This document shows, in pieces, positions 8,901 to 16,595 of a stretch of 64,000 nt of DNA. The position numbers were made by a program, and so were the translations under genes. This stretch comes from a virus: IMG/VR virus record IMGVR_UViG_3300027816_000098, positions 1-64,000 of that record. One strand, written 5' to 3'. Each line of letters opens with the position of its first letter. Positions within the stretch are counted from its first letter, which is position 1. The notes below the pieces were generated by a model. The model was not told the origin of the DNA. It was given only the letters and a program-made list of their open reading frames with translations, and ran no database searches.

Positions 8901-9240
8901 CCAGTTCATTCAATCTATTTAAATTTTCTAAGCCCTGTTGATTCTTTGCAAGTATAACTATATGATTATAAATTAAATCTAGGGGATTTCCAAGTCTTTC
9001 TTTCTTATCTCTTTTATCAAATCTATCATGAGTAATATAACCTTCTATACCAAGAATTGGTTTTATACCCTCCGCCTTTGCTGCACGATACATTGGTCTG
9101 TGACCAGATAATGCACCATGATCAGTAATGGCTATGGCTTGCATGCCTATATTTTTTGCACGCTTGCAGTACTCTTCTGGAGTTGCAACACCATCCATTA
9201 ATGAATAGTGTGTATGCACGTGTAAAGGAACGTAGTTCAA
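5959..9240 (-). CDS. dnaE: DNA polymerase III alpha subunit (DnaE-like)
   Basis: The replicative polymerase, 1093 residues. The N-terminal PHP domain is plain (LHVHTHYSLMDG at residues 6-17). The C-family polymerase core has GPGRGSAAGSL near residue 380 and the catalytic FPDIDSDI near residue 417. Further on, LDVLGLKTLTVID and YQEQVM are typical, and a C-terminal OB-fold-like stretch is visible (MDSTGLLGVFDDEE). The likely start is TTG 9240 with AAAGG about nine bases upstream. No clamp, clamp loader or separate epsilon proofreading subunit is visible, so the host probably supplies them or the PHP domain proofreads. Confidence 0.94.
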   Translation of the reverse strand: MNYVPLHVHTHYSLMDGVATPEEYCKRAKNIGMQAIAITDHGALSGHRPMYRAAKAEGIKPILGIEGYITHDRFDKRDKKERLGNPLDLIYNHIVILAKNQQGLENLNRLNELAWTEGYYSKPRIDFELLEKYKDGLIVLSACMSGLIAKALEFNEYAEAKRLLKWFKDTFKDDFYVEVMPHNSKELNNELLALADSMDIKSVVTPDCHHASTDQKVIQEIMLLLNTHAKLTKDAKFEKSQKIDDVMKRLDYLYGEDRFMSFRSFDIHLLSYEEMKQAMSMQGIKREDIYTNTIEIANKVEEYEIVSGLDLLPAKIDDPHQGLVDLVLKGMEQKGLYNKPEYRERMQEELDIIRDKNFSSYFLIVSNMLNWAKEQGILVGPGRGSAAGSLICYVLGITDVDPLEYGLLFFRFINPERNDFPDIDSDIADSRRDEVKSYLESQYKNVASIATFLMFKGKGIVRDVSRAFNIPLSEVNKVLKTVDDWDDFITSKNAQWFRLKYPDVVRYGEQLRGRIRGTGIHAAGVVTAKEPIFKYAPLETRSAPGSKERIPVVAVDMEEAADIGLIKLDVLGLKTLTVIDDTLKIIKKRHKINIKLKEIPLDDPKVYEMLSDGRTKGVFQCEATPYTNLLVKMGVSNLDELAASNALVRPGAMNTIGKSYLARKHGREITEHIHPIMQKFTKDTYGCVLYQEQVMQACVGLGGMSMAEADKVRKIIGKKKDAKEFDEFKDKFVTGASKHITPFKAEGLWHDFEAHAGYSFNKSHAVAYSMLSYWTAWLKYYYGIEFMYSLLKNEQDKDARTEYLIEAKRMGIALKLPHINESDSDFKIEGNGIRIGLSAIKWISDNISSKIMARRPFNSYQEFYDFVFTKGSGVNSRSLAALDAVGALTFTDNPRDEKKIRESLYEYLNLPEFKTTVPQHYYAYIDEIEDFEETGVYILMGVIKNIKRGKGWSRVEIMDSTGLLGVFDDEETKIEAGKTYIIAVANNRIMEAVTIDDIKDSLSNPLIKFLNYKTLPYSGEEYYVVSFKSRTTKAGKKMANMIVADTSRDMKSIVIFPTKYSEGFMKCEPGKAKKMTFETSKDGTEILREVMAN

Positions 9241-9258
9241 ACCATAGCCTTTCTGATA

Positions 9259-9909
9259 TTACCAGTCGACCGATGTTGATGTTGCTTGATTGCTGAATCC
9301 AATATAAAAATTTTCTTGTTCAGCATAAGGAACTTCTCTAACAACTCTTTCAAGGTTAGGAAATTCAAATGATCCCCAGTTAAATGGTTCAGCATCTTGT
9401 TTCATTGGAAGTAGAACATAATTTGTTTCTGTTCCCTTTCCATTTCTTTTTAGTTTCCAAACCATATTTGAAATACTTGTTGAGTCTGCAGCATATTCTC
9501 TAATTGTATTGAATGTTGCAGTTTTGCTTACACCCATACTCCAAACTGCTACATGTGGTGCATCGATTCCATTGTCAACTAAAACGTTGCAATAAAATCT
9601 TAAACGTGCTCTCCAACCACTCTTTGGTTCTTTGCGAAACATTTCACAACCAAAACAACGACCTTGAGTATCTGCAGTACAAACTGCTTTTCTTTTATAG
9701 TCATCTGGATTTGAATGTTCACTTACAACAATAGCAAGACCACGCTTTTCATCATAGTGAGGTGAGTCTGCATCTAATTCGCTAACGAATCTTATTTGAG
9801 CACTTTGCCCATCATCTAACTTAAGCCACGTTACCTTTTCGCCTGAAATGTTTAATTTAGGCTTATCAATAACGGCCTCAATGTTTTTTAGACCTTTTAT
9901 AATTGACAT
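9259..9909 (-). CDS. Single-stranded DNA-binding protein (gp32-like, Zn site)
   Basis: A 216-residue protein expected to coat single-stranded DNA at the fork. An OB-type beta-rich core follows the N-terminal helix, and a probable zinc site is formed by His65, Cys77, Cys85 and Cys88 (CTADTQGRCFGC), which resembles the inserted Zn module of gp32-type phage SSBs. Aromatic and basic residues follow (GWRARLRFYCNV). ATG 9909 has a strong AAGGAG. It lies between primase and polymerase genes, as expected. The sequence is far from T4 gp32, so this is a structure-pattern call. Confidence 0.72.
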   Translation of the reverse strand: MSIIKGLKNIEAVIDKPKLNISGEKVTWLKLDDGQSAQIRFVSELDADSPHYDEKRGLAIVVSEHSNPDDYKRKAVCTADTQGRCFGCEMFRKEPKSGWRARLRFYCNVLVDNGIDAPHVAVWSMGVSKTATFNTIREYAADSTSISNMVWKLKRNGKGTETNYVLLPMKQDAEPFNWGSFEFPNLERVVREVPYAEQENFYIGFSNQATSTSVDW

Positions 9910-9947
9910 ATTTCTCCTTAGTATTTACTCTGTATATGAGCGTTATA

Positions 9948-10901
9948 TCATTGTAGCATAGAAGACACTATGTCGTCAAATTTATCTACAAACTTTTTTA
10001 AGTCATTGTCTGATAAATCGGACACATCTTTTATGCCTTCTGGTAAAGATGGTGCTATGCATCCACTTCCAAAATAACTTATCATTTTTTTAGACATGTT
10101 TTTGCCAGCCTCATCATTATCACCCAAGACAACAACTTGATTAAAGTATTGCTTAAGTAATTTTCTTTGTTCTTTTGATATAGTTGCACCAAGAGTTGCT
10201 ACTGCATGAACACCTACTTGTTCAAGTCTAATGGCATCAAATGATGACTCTACAACAAAAACTTTATCGTATCTTTTTGCTCTTTGCAAATTAAACAAGG
10301 TTTTGCTTTTAGGTAATCCAGGAGTATTTTTAAACACCTTACCCTCTATGGATCTACCAACAAATCCTAAACATAAACCTTCTGGAGAATATACTGGAAT
10401 AGTTACCATGTCTTGCTTTTCGGAGTATCCAAGTTTATATTTGATAACACTATCTTTATATATGTTTCTATTTTTATAGTAAGACATAGCCTTTGAACTT
10501 TCAAATACATTTTTATGCAATCTTTCTATAACTTCTAAATCATATTCTTGAAAATCTATTTTTTTATCTAATGTTTCTTGTAGTGCTTCAACTAAGTTTT
10601 TATTATCAGACTTAGAATCTATAAGCCTTGCTGCTTCAAAGTATGATCTTCCAGAAGCCTGCATAACTACTTCTGTTAACTCTTTCGTTTCTTGACAAGC
10701 AAAACAATAAAACATACCATTTGTTTTGTGAACTTCTGCAGCGGGTGTTCTTGAGTTATTATGAAATGGGCAAAATATAATAAAGTCTATATCTACTTCT
10801 GATACTATATCTATGCCAGAGGCTAGGAGACTTCTTCTGATTTGATTTTCTGTATAATAGTTGATCGTATTGTCGTATTCTTGTCTATTCCTAGTATGCA
10901 T
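9948..10901 (-). CDS. DnaG-type primase
   Basis: A 317-residue primase that makes RNA primers. The N-terminal CHC2 zinc finger has Cys44, His47, Cys66 and Cys69 (CPFHNNSR and FYCFACQ). The Toprim domain shows the conserved Glu in VVESSFDAI and the DxD-like GDNDEAGK near residue 258. It is much shorter than bacterial DnaG and lacks a clear C-terminal helicase-binding domain, as is usual in phages. The start is ATG 10901 with GGAAAAGAG upstream, overlapping the preceding gene by 79 bases. Its partner is the DnaB-like helicase encoded nearby. Confidence 0.9.
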   Translation of the reverse strand: MHTRNRQEYDNTINYYTENQIRRSLLASGIDIVSEVDIDFIIFCPFHNNSRTPAAEVHKTNGMFYCFACQETKELTEVVMQASGRSYFEAARLIDSKSDNKNLVEALQETLDKKIDFQEYDLEVIERLHKNVFESSKAMSYYKNRNIYKDSVIKYKLGYSEKQDMVTIPVYSPEGLCLGFVGRSIEGKVFKNTPGLPKSKTLFNLQRAKRYDKVFVVESSFDAIRLEQVGVHAVATLGATISKEQRKLLKQYFNQVVVLGDNDEAGKNMSKKMISYFGSGCIAPSLPEGIKDVSDLSDNDLKKFVDKFDDIVSSMLQ

Positions 10902-11137
10902 TTTGCATTCTCTTTTCCAACATATACTCCGTAAACTGATAACTTAAAATCAAATGTCTTTCCATTATAACTTACTGTAAAGTCTGTGTCAATATCGTAT
11001 CTAGGAACATAGCCTTTATTCCTCATTCCACTTATGACCATGAATATGTATTGGTCTTTTAATCTTGATATAAAAGACTCATCAAAGATTTCACCCTCTA
11101 GGCAAAATCGATGAATCTTTTTATGGCTATATGACAT
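10823..11137 (-). CDS. Hypothetical protein (likely leaderless)
   Basis: A 104-residue protein of mixed strands and helices that I do not recognise; motifs such as FTVSYNGKTFDFKLSVYG suggest a small beta-rich domain. It lies between the helicase and primase genes and overlaps the primase start. There is no Shine-Dalgarno sequence before ATG 11137; instead an extended -10 element ends six bases upstream, suggesting a leaderless transcript. The position implies a replication role, but nothing in the sequence shows which. Confidence 0.55.
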   Translation of the reverse strand: MSYSHKKIHRFCLEGEIFDESFISRLKDQYIFMVISGMRNKGYVPRYDIDTDFTVSYNGKTFDFKLSVYGVYVGKENAKCILGIDKNTTIRSTIIQKIKSEEVS

Positions 11138-11143
11138 ACCATA

Positions 11144-11152
11144 ATTATATCA
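11144..11152 (-). promoter_or_regulatory. Extended -10 promoter, leaderless spacing
   Basis: On the minus strand TGATATAAT, a perfect extended -10, ends six bases before ATG 11137. No -35 match or ribosome binding site is seen. The predicted transcription start coincides with the start codon. Confidence 0.55.
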
Positions 11153-11159
11153 ACGATAT

Positions 11160-12398
11160 TTAAGAGGATGGCTCATTATCTTTATACATAAATCTTCCAG
11201 AGTCAAAGTCTATATCAATCATAAACTCTCCACAAAAACCATGTCTATTCTTTCTAAAAACACACTCTAATATGCTACTACCTTGTGCTCTACCTAATGC
11301 TAATACCCAATCAGCATCGTAAGCCAACTGCCTTGACCAAGCAACCTGACCTAGTGATGGGACGGTGAACATATCTGTGGCATCATCTGGGGTAGCAGAA
11401 GCAATAGCAACAATAGGAACCTGTTCACTAATTGCTAATATTTTTAATTCTCTAGATATATTTTTAATCTTTACTACTTCATTATCAGTATAATTGTTTG
11501 ACTGCATTAATTGAATATAATCAACAAAGACTATATCAGGAGAGTATTGATCTATCTTACCCCTCAAAACTGATGGAGAAACCTCTCCAAGCCCATCGTT
11601 AGAAACAATGTGAAACGATGGCTTATTATCTAAATGTGTTTTACTCCAATTTCTAAAAGAGTCTGTATCTAAAACACCAGAACTTAATTTTCTATGAGAC
11701 CACATTCCTTGTCCCATAATTGTATAAGCACGATTACGAACTTCTGACTCTGTCATTTCTAATGAGATGAATAGCGGCTTTCTTCCGTTTTTCCATGCTT
11801 GAACAGCCATAAATAACGCGAGCCAAGACTTACCAATAGCAGGATAGGCAAGAAGAATGCCAAACTGACCAGGAGTAATACCCGCTGGAAGATAGTTATC
11901 AAAACCTGCAAGACCTGTTTGTATACCATGAATACCCTTTTCGTGTAATTCTTTTATTCTATCAAAATGTGCAATAGCATCTTCTACGTCTACTGCATCT
12001 ATATCTCTTATCTCTGCAGTTATTCTTTTTAGATCGGAGGTTTTAGAAATAATGCTGTTTAATGCATCTACTGGCTCATTAGTTTTTAATTTATTAGCAG
12101 TATCCATTAAGATACTACTTAGACTATTTTGTAGGTGACTTACCCTAAGTTCTTCAAGGTGATGCTTTGTGCTACCTATCTCACCTTGTGGATCAAAGTC
12201 TCTAAACTTTTCTACCACCAAATTAATTGACGGAACTACAGAGTTTTGTTCTTGATAGTTCCTAACAAATTCCCAAACATCTTTGTGTGTTTTAAACAAA
12301 GAGTCTGGATTAGATTGTAATAGTATGTGTATCTGTTTATCTTTTAATACCGCAGAAAGTACTTTTCCTTCTAGGTCTGCTGACACTACTTTAACCAA
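11160..12398 (-). CDS. DnaB-like replicative helicase
   Basis: A 412-residue RecA-fold helicase that unwinds DNA at the fork. The N-terminal 150 residues are helical, as in the DnaB linker region. A Walker A at about residues 184-191 (AYPAIGKS) and a Walker B near 294 (IVFVDYIQLM) mark the motor domain, followed by an arginine-rich C-terminal segment ending in CVFRKNRHG. Start TTG 12398 or an in-frame GTG at 12386 are both possible, since neither has a good ribosome binding site. The upstream 100-residue protein overlaps it and could be a loader. Confidence 0.9.
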   Translation of the reverse strand: MVKVVSADLEGKVLSAVLKDKQIHILLQSNPDSLFKTHKDVWEFVRNYQEQNSVVPSINLVVEKFRDFDPQGEIGSTKHHLEELRVSHLQNSLSSILMDTANKLKTNEPVDALNSIISKTSDLKRITAEIRDIDAVDVEDAIAHFDRIKELHEKGIHGIQTGLAGFDNYLPAGITPGQFGILLAYPAIGKSWLALFMAVQAWKNGRKPLFISLEMTESEVRNRAYTIMGQGMWSHRKLSSGVLDTDSFRNWSKTHLDNKPSFHIVSNDGLGEVSPSVLRGKIDQYSPDIVFVDYIQLMQSNNYTDNEVVKIKNISRELKILAISEQVPIVAIASATPDDATDMFTVPSLGQVAWSRQLAYDADWVLALGRAQGSSILECVFRKNRHGFCGEFMIDIDFDSGRFMYKDNEPSS

Positions 12399-12688
12399 TC
12401 TTTCGCTTGTTCTTTTAGTAACTGTCTTATTCTATCATCTTCTTTTCTATTTTGCAAATTTTTGTATAGTTTATCTGCATTGTTTGCAAACCACTTCCAA
12501 GAAGGTGTTTCTGATATTCTAAAATAATAGTCTAACATTTCATAGCACATATCTAGGGTATAGGATTCAATTAATGAATCTGCAGCCCACTGTTCTACAT
12601 ATATGTTAATATTGCTATCTATATTTTTTTCAATAGCAAGTTTTTTATATCTTGTAAGTAATGCATGTCTTAACTGCTTTTGTGCCAC
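12386..12688 (-). CDS. Small helical protein upstream of helicase (possible loader)
   Basis: A 100-residue, helical, charged protein with two Trp-rich stretches (YVEQWAADSL and PSWKWFANNADKLYKNL). It starts with GTG and overlaps the DnaB-like helicase gene, which often is true of phage helicase loaders. There is no AAA+ motif, so it would be a small loader or adaptor if that is its role. The call rests on position and size only; a generic replication accessory protein is the safe description. Confidence 0.5.
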   Translation of the reverse strand: MAQKQLRHALLTRYKKLAIEKNIDSNINIYVEQWAADSLIESYTLDMCYEMLDYYFRISETPSWKWFANNADKLYKNLQNRKEDDRIRQLLKEQAKDWLK

Positions 12689-12888
12689 TACTCTAGTTCT
12701 TTCTTAGCATCCTCAATCTTGGTCAATAGTTTGCCTTCAATGAATGAGTATACTCTTTCCATTGCTGCATCTTCATTCTCTCCTTCACGAAGAAAATCTG
12801 TACATCCTAGATCTAATCTTAGACTTTGAAAATTTCCTAAGTTTAGTGTATAACCCAAGGTTACTGATACTGTTGTTTTGTCTGACAT
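12688..12888 (-). CDS. Hypothetical protein
   Basis: A 66-residue acidic protein. I start it at ATG 12888, just after the stop of the upstream gene, with GTGGTGA as ribosome binding site, instead of at the upstream in-frame start inside that gene. The first half is predicted beta strand (TVSVTLGYTLNLG), the second a charged helix (RVYSFIEGKLLTKIEDAKK). I recognise no family. It is part of the replication operon. Confidence 0.55.
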   Translation of the reverse strand: MSDKTTVSVTLGYTLNLGNFQSLRLDLGCTDFLREGENEDAAMERVYSFIEGKLLTKIEDAKKELE

Positions 12889-12890
12889 AT

Positions 12891-13436
12891 TCACCACGTT
12901 TCTTCTGTCCATACGGGGATAAATTCCCCGCTTTTTGTTTTGGTATATAACATTATAGCGTCTCCAAGTAAAGAACGCAAGTCCTTTTCTGTTGGTACAT
13001 CAAACCTAGGAGTCACCCTTCCATCTTTTCTTGGTCTTCCTTTATGTATTGTAGCAATAATATCTCTAATTGTAAAGATATCATCTTCTGAATAATAAGC
13101 ATATTGTCTAAATATTCTTTTACCGCCTATTACAGCACCAGTTGGTGGCATAACTAATTCTTTTTTAATCCATCTTTCAAGTTGCATCCTTGATCTATTA
13201 AAGATCCTCATAGTATTTTTTACAGTATATGCTCTTTTTCTATGTTTTTTAAAATCAGAATACAGCATTGTTTGCTCTTTATCTTGGATAAAATTATATA
13301 AAACACATATATTGTTAGCCTTATTTACATGTATTAATCTTACTATTTCTTTATTAAGAAAAAATATTGTAGAACTTGGTTTTACAGGCTGTTGCCAGTT
13401 ATCTTTAACCTGGCCTTCTCTACCTTCATTATCCAT
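12891..13436 (-). CDS. MerR-like helix-turn-helix DNA-binding protein
   Basis: A 181-residue protein. The middle holds a MerR-type winged helix: RIFNRSRMQLERWIKKELV near residues 77-95, then a wing-like segment and YAYYSEDDIFTIRDII. The N-terminal 60 residues are beta-rich and close with RKRAYTV. Start ATG 13436 has GGAGAAG upstream and overlaps the preceding Zn protein gene. As the second gene of the replication operon it could regulate early genes or act in origin recognition (inference). Confidence 0.62.
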   Translation of the reverse strand: MDNEGREGQVKDNWQQPVKPSSTIFFLNKEIVRLIHVNKANNICVLYNFIQDKEQTMLYSDFKKHRKRAYTVKNTMRIFNRSRMQLERWIKKELVMPPTGAVIGGKRIFRQYAYYSEDDIFTIRDIIATIHKGRPRKDGRVTPRFDVPTEKDLRSLLGDAIMLYTKTKSGEFIPVWTEETW

Positions 13437-13600
13437 CTTGCAACTTCTCCATGTTTATCTGGATGATTATACATCTCTCTTTTGCCACATACAAGGCAGT
13501 ACAACTCAAGGTGATCGTATGAAAGAAATACTCTGTCAACAAGCATCCTTCCATTACATTTAGTACATCTTAATTCTTTTTCATTTACTATATGTGCCAT
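13382..13600 (-). CDS. Zn-ribbon protein, first gene of replication operon (likely leaderless)
   Basis: A 72-residue protein with two CxxC pairs: Cys12 and Cys15 (RCTKCNG), and Cys35 and Cys38 (YCLVCGK), a classic zinc ribbon. The tail is basic and helical. It is the first gene after the tail genes end, and ATG 13600 has no Shine-Dalgarno sequence. An extended -10 element lies eight bases upstream, so translation may begin at or next to the first base of the transcript. The function is unknown; nucleic-acid binding is inferred. Confidence 0.6.
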   Translation of the reverse strand: MAHIVNEKELRCTKCNGRMLVDRVFLSYDHLELYCLVCGKREMYNHPDKHGEVARWIMKVEKARLKITGNSL

Positions 13601-13608
13601 GGTTCAAA

Positions 13609-13617
13609 AGTATATCA
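13609..13617 (-). promoter_or_regulatory. Promoter for replication operon
   Basis: TGATATACT, an extended -10, on the minus strand, ending eight bases before ATG 13600. No -35 match. It sits exactly at the join between tail genes and replication genes. Confidence 0.5.
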
Positions 13618-13621
13618 TATC

Positions 13622-14044
13622 TTAGTTAGGTATACCGATTGCTATTAAGTTAACTCTTAGGTCTACTTTACCACTAGAGTTAAATCTTACTACCACGGTT
13701 GCACTGGATGTTGTAATGTTTCTAAGTGTAAAAATAACATCATCTCCAGGTGTTGAACCAGATCGGTTAAATATTGATGCTGTTACTACTGGTGTAAACT
13801 TAAATCTAGGGAATGTAAAGGTAACGCTATCTGTAGCATTGGCCTTTGCTTCAGTGGTTGTTAAAGCCAACTCTTCTGCATAAAACTTAATATTGCTGGT
13901 AGTGTCGCTATTTGCATTGACTGTAGAAACAGATGTATTTCTAATTGCTATTCTATTTTCAATAGAATTTATCTGGCTAACCATTTCATAGATATAATTA
14001 ACATCTAATGGTTGACCACGTTCAGGTAGTGATATTGCTGCCAT
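13622..14044 (-). CDS. Tail-associated beta-rich protein
   Basis: A 140-residue protein with a short helical N-terminus (NYIYEMVSQINSIENRIA), as in trimeric fibre proteins, and a C-terminal beta-sandwich-like half rich in Thr, Val and Phe (FTFPRFKFTPVVTASIF and later RVNLIAIGIPN). It is the last gene of the tail cluster, next to the tail spike, and has a strong GGAGGT ribosome binding site. It may be a fibre tip or a small attachment protein. I do not recognise a family. Confidence 0.5.
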   Translation of the reverse strand: MAAISLPERGQPLDVNYIYEMVSQINSIENRIAIRNTSVSTVNANSDTTSNIKFYAEELALTTTEAKANATDSVTFTFPRFKFTPVVTASIFNRSGSTPGDDVIFTLRNITTSSATVVVRFNSSGKVDLRVNLIAIGIPN

Positions 14045-14064
14045 AATACCTCCAGTATACCATG

Positions 14065-16128
14065 TTAGGCGTTAGTTGTGCTTGTTACAGCACTACTGCT
14101 ATCATTAAAAACATTTGTTGCTGCTGAGCCATAGTGGTTTCCAAAAGCCCTCATGCCGCTACATGTGCCAGTAATTAAAATTCCATTTAGGGCTATATTA
14201 GATCCTTCTTTAAATCCTCTATTGGCAATTATAGAACTATTGGTTACGGAATCATTAAAATATATATGATTATGTGTATTAGTTGTAACTTGACTTGGAT
14301 CTTTGGTTATATTGTTTGCAACCATAATAGCAGAGGAGTTAGTTCTAACATCTATAGAATCTTGAGATGTATCTTCTACCCTGTTATTTGCAATAACTCC
14401 GTCAACAACAGTAACAAACAATATTCCATCTCCAAGGTTAGACCCTGTTCTTGTTACATTTTTTATTTGATTTCCAGTTACAATTGCACCGTCTGTATTC
14501 CAAAAAGCAATTGCATTAGTTCCATTTGTGTCAAGTATAAGATTGTTAGATACTGTTATATTTTGACTTTGTTGAGGTACTGTTTGTGTTGTAGTAGTGT
14601 GATTTGCTCCACCATCCAATCCAATAGTAATGCCACCATAACAAGACTGTATTGTATTTGAATCAATAATTAAATTTTTATAAACTACATAAGTTCTAAT
14701 TGCATACTCAGTTAAAGAGTCAAAATGATTTTTTGTTATCTTAGTATTGGTATGATAAAATCCAGCGGTATAAGAATGACTTCCTACCCCTGTTGGCCAA
14801 GCAGTTGTTCCACTAGTACCAGATGGACCAAAATAACAATTTTCAATTACAACATCTTCACACGAAGTATTATCATAAGAACCAAAAGCACCAAATACTG
14901 CTGAACTTTTAGCAAGATCAATCTGTATTGCCTCAGAGTATCCTCTACTTCCAGTATCAACAAAACCAATAAGTCTGCAGTTTGATATTCTTACATTCTT
15001 ACTTGAGTTAATTTCTATTGCGTGAAAACCTGCTGTATCTTTTACTGTTAAATCTTGAATTATAATATTTTGTCCGTGACCAATACTAATACCCATAGCA
15101 GGTGTTACTGGATAAGATGGTCCTTTATTATCCCATATTCCACCAATAATTTTAATATTACCTTGTCCATTATAGCCACTATATGATGCACCAGCCAAGC
15201 CATTAATAATTAAATTTGATGTATGGTTTCTGCTTAATGTTGCTTTTTGAGAAGATAATAAAGTTGTACCTTCGTATATTTCAAGTCTGCTTCCTAAATT
15301 ATAAGTTCCAGTTGGAATATATACTATGCCACCACCAGCATCTCTTGCGGCATATAAAGCATTTTGAATTTTTGTTGCAGAATCTGCCTCTCCTGAAACA
15401 ACTCCATAATCTCTCACAACATCATAAAAATTAGTTTGTGCTGATGCACCACTTGGTAGATTTGCTGTAAGTAGCACCCTATTATTAGCATCATCATAAG
15501 TTGCTGTTAATCTAGTGTGAAAAGCATGATCAAACAATTGTGCTGCCGCATCTTGAATTGTTTCTGTAGGTACTGCTGCTGATGCAGTTGAGGTAAGCAA
15601 TACCCTGTTATTTGCATCGTCATAAGATGCAGTTACGTTTGTATGAAAAGCGTGATTAAGAAGTGGTGCTGCAGCATCTTGTATATCTTCTGTTGTTGGA
15701 TTTGCTACAGTTGTTAACAATACTCTGTTGTTAGCATCATCATATGAAGCAGTAATGTTTGTATGAAAAGCGTGATCTAATAATGGTGCAGCAGCGTCTT
15801 GGACTTGTTCTGTGCTAACCGACCCAGAGCCACCACCGCCTGTAATCAATACTCCATTTACAGTTAACGTGCTTCCAACCACCAAGTTTCCTGATATAGA
15901 TCCACTGCTAGCGTTAATAGTTCCTAAATTTAAAGTTTTTCCTTGTAAAACTGTTGTTATTGGAGCATTGATATATTCACTAGATGCTGCTACGTACCTA
16001 AATATATCATCTGCTTGTGGGCTTGCAGAGGTGATGCCACCAACCGCATCAATTGTAAAATTGTTATCAAGTAAATTTGTCCACTCACTTGTTTCCGTAT
16101 TAAATACTTTAGGATATGAACCTGTCAT
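14065..16128 (-). CDS. Tail spike with pectate-lyase-type beta-helix
   Basis: A 687-residue fibre. Residues from about 105 to 225 contain three tandem copies of a module of about 40 residues, each with a core like IQDAAAPLLDHAFHTN followed by YDDANNRVLL. The beta-helix entrance is clear at YDVVRDYGVVSGEADSATKI, with GGIVYIPTGTYNLGS, and the rest shows the repeating Asn- and Ile-rich rungs of a right-handed parallel beta-helix. Such spikes bind or cut surface polysaccharide. No catalytic acidic residues could be assigned by eye. It overlaps the next tail gene by four bases. Confidence 0.78.
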   Translation of the reverse strand: MTGSYPKVFNTETSEWTNLLDNNFTIDAVGGITSASPQADDIFRYVAASSEYINAPITTVLQGKTLNLGTINASSGSISGNLVVGSTLTVNGVLITGGGGSGSVSTEQVQDAAAPLLDHAFHTNITASYDDANNRVLLTTVANPTTEDIQDAAAPLLNHAFHTNVTASYDDANNRVLLTSTASAAVPTETIQDAAAQLFDHAFHTRLTATYDDANNRVLLTANLPSGASAQTNFYDVVRDYGVVSGEADSATKIQNALYAARDAGGGIVYIPTGTYNLGSRLEIYEGTTLLSSQKATLSRNHTSNLIINGLAGASYSGYNGQGNIKIIGGIWDNKGPSYPVTPAMGISIGHGQNIIIQDLTVKDTAGFHAIEINSSKNVRISNCRLIGFVDTGSRGYSEAIQIDLAKSSAVFGAFGSYDNTSCEDVVIENCYFGPSGTSGTTAWPTGVGSHSYTAGFYHTNTKITKNHFDSLTEYAIRTYVVYKNLIIDSNTIQSCYGGITIGLDGGANHTTTTQTVPQQSQNITVSNNLILDTNGTNAIAFWNTDGAIVTGNQIKNVTRTGSNLGDGILFVTVVDGVIANNRVEDTSQDSIDVRTNSSAIMVANNITKDPSQVTTNTHNHIYFNDSVTNSSIIANRGFKEGSNIALNGILITGTCSGMRAFGNHYGSAATNVFNDSSSAVTSTTNA

Positions 16129-16595
16129 AAATCTATCAGTCCTGTATCAAAGACCCCAAAAAGTTGTTTTAAAGCAATTGAAGTTATTGGTGGACTTGGA
16201 TGTGTTGGAAGTTGTCCATAAACTCTAATTTTTGTAGTTGTATTACTATATACAGTAACAGAGTTAGTGTTAACTCTAGAATAAAATTTTAAACCTTGCC
16301 CATCATTTTCATCTACAAATATATCATAAACATTTAGATTTGCTGACCCAGATACGGCAGCAATAGTTTCAATATATGGTGTCCACTTTACTTCATATGG
16401 CCCACCTTGTGTTAAAACAGTTAAATCGGCAGCAACCAATCCGTTACTTTTTTGCCCAGTGCTTTCTACCCTAAAAAGTTTAGACCACTCCGAGATACTA
16501 CCTTTGTCCTCTGTTGCTATTCTAAATCTAACAACATGGGTTCCATCTCTATTTGGAGGAGGTAGTTGTGATAATGGAATTATTACTTTAGCCAC
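16125..16595 (-). CDS. Minor tail protein
   Basis: A 156-residue beta-rich protein. The first half (VVRFRIATEDKGSISEWSKLF) resembles a fibronectin-III-type strand pattern, and the second half is Thr- and Ser-rich. It overlaps both neighbours (stop to start ATGA type) and is part of the distal tail cluster between the tail spike and a larger tail fibre protein. No specific family is recognised. It is probably a linker between baseplate and fibres. Confidence 0.5.
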   Translation of the reverse strand: MAKVIIPLSQLPPPNRDGTHVVRFRIATEDKGSISEWSKLFRVESTGQKSNGLVAADLTVLTQGGPYEVKWTPYIETIAAVSGSANLNVYDIFVDENDGQGLKFYSRVNTNSVTVYSNTTTKIRVYGQLPTHPSPPITSIALKQLFGVFDTGLIDL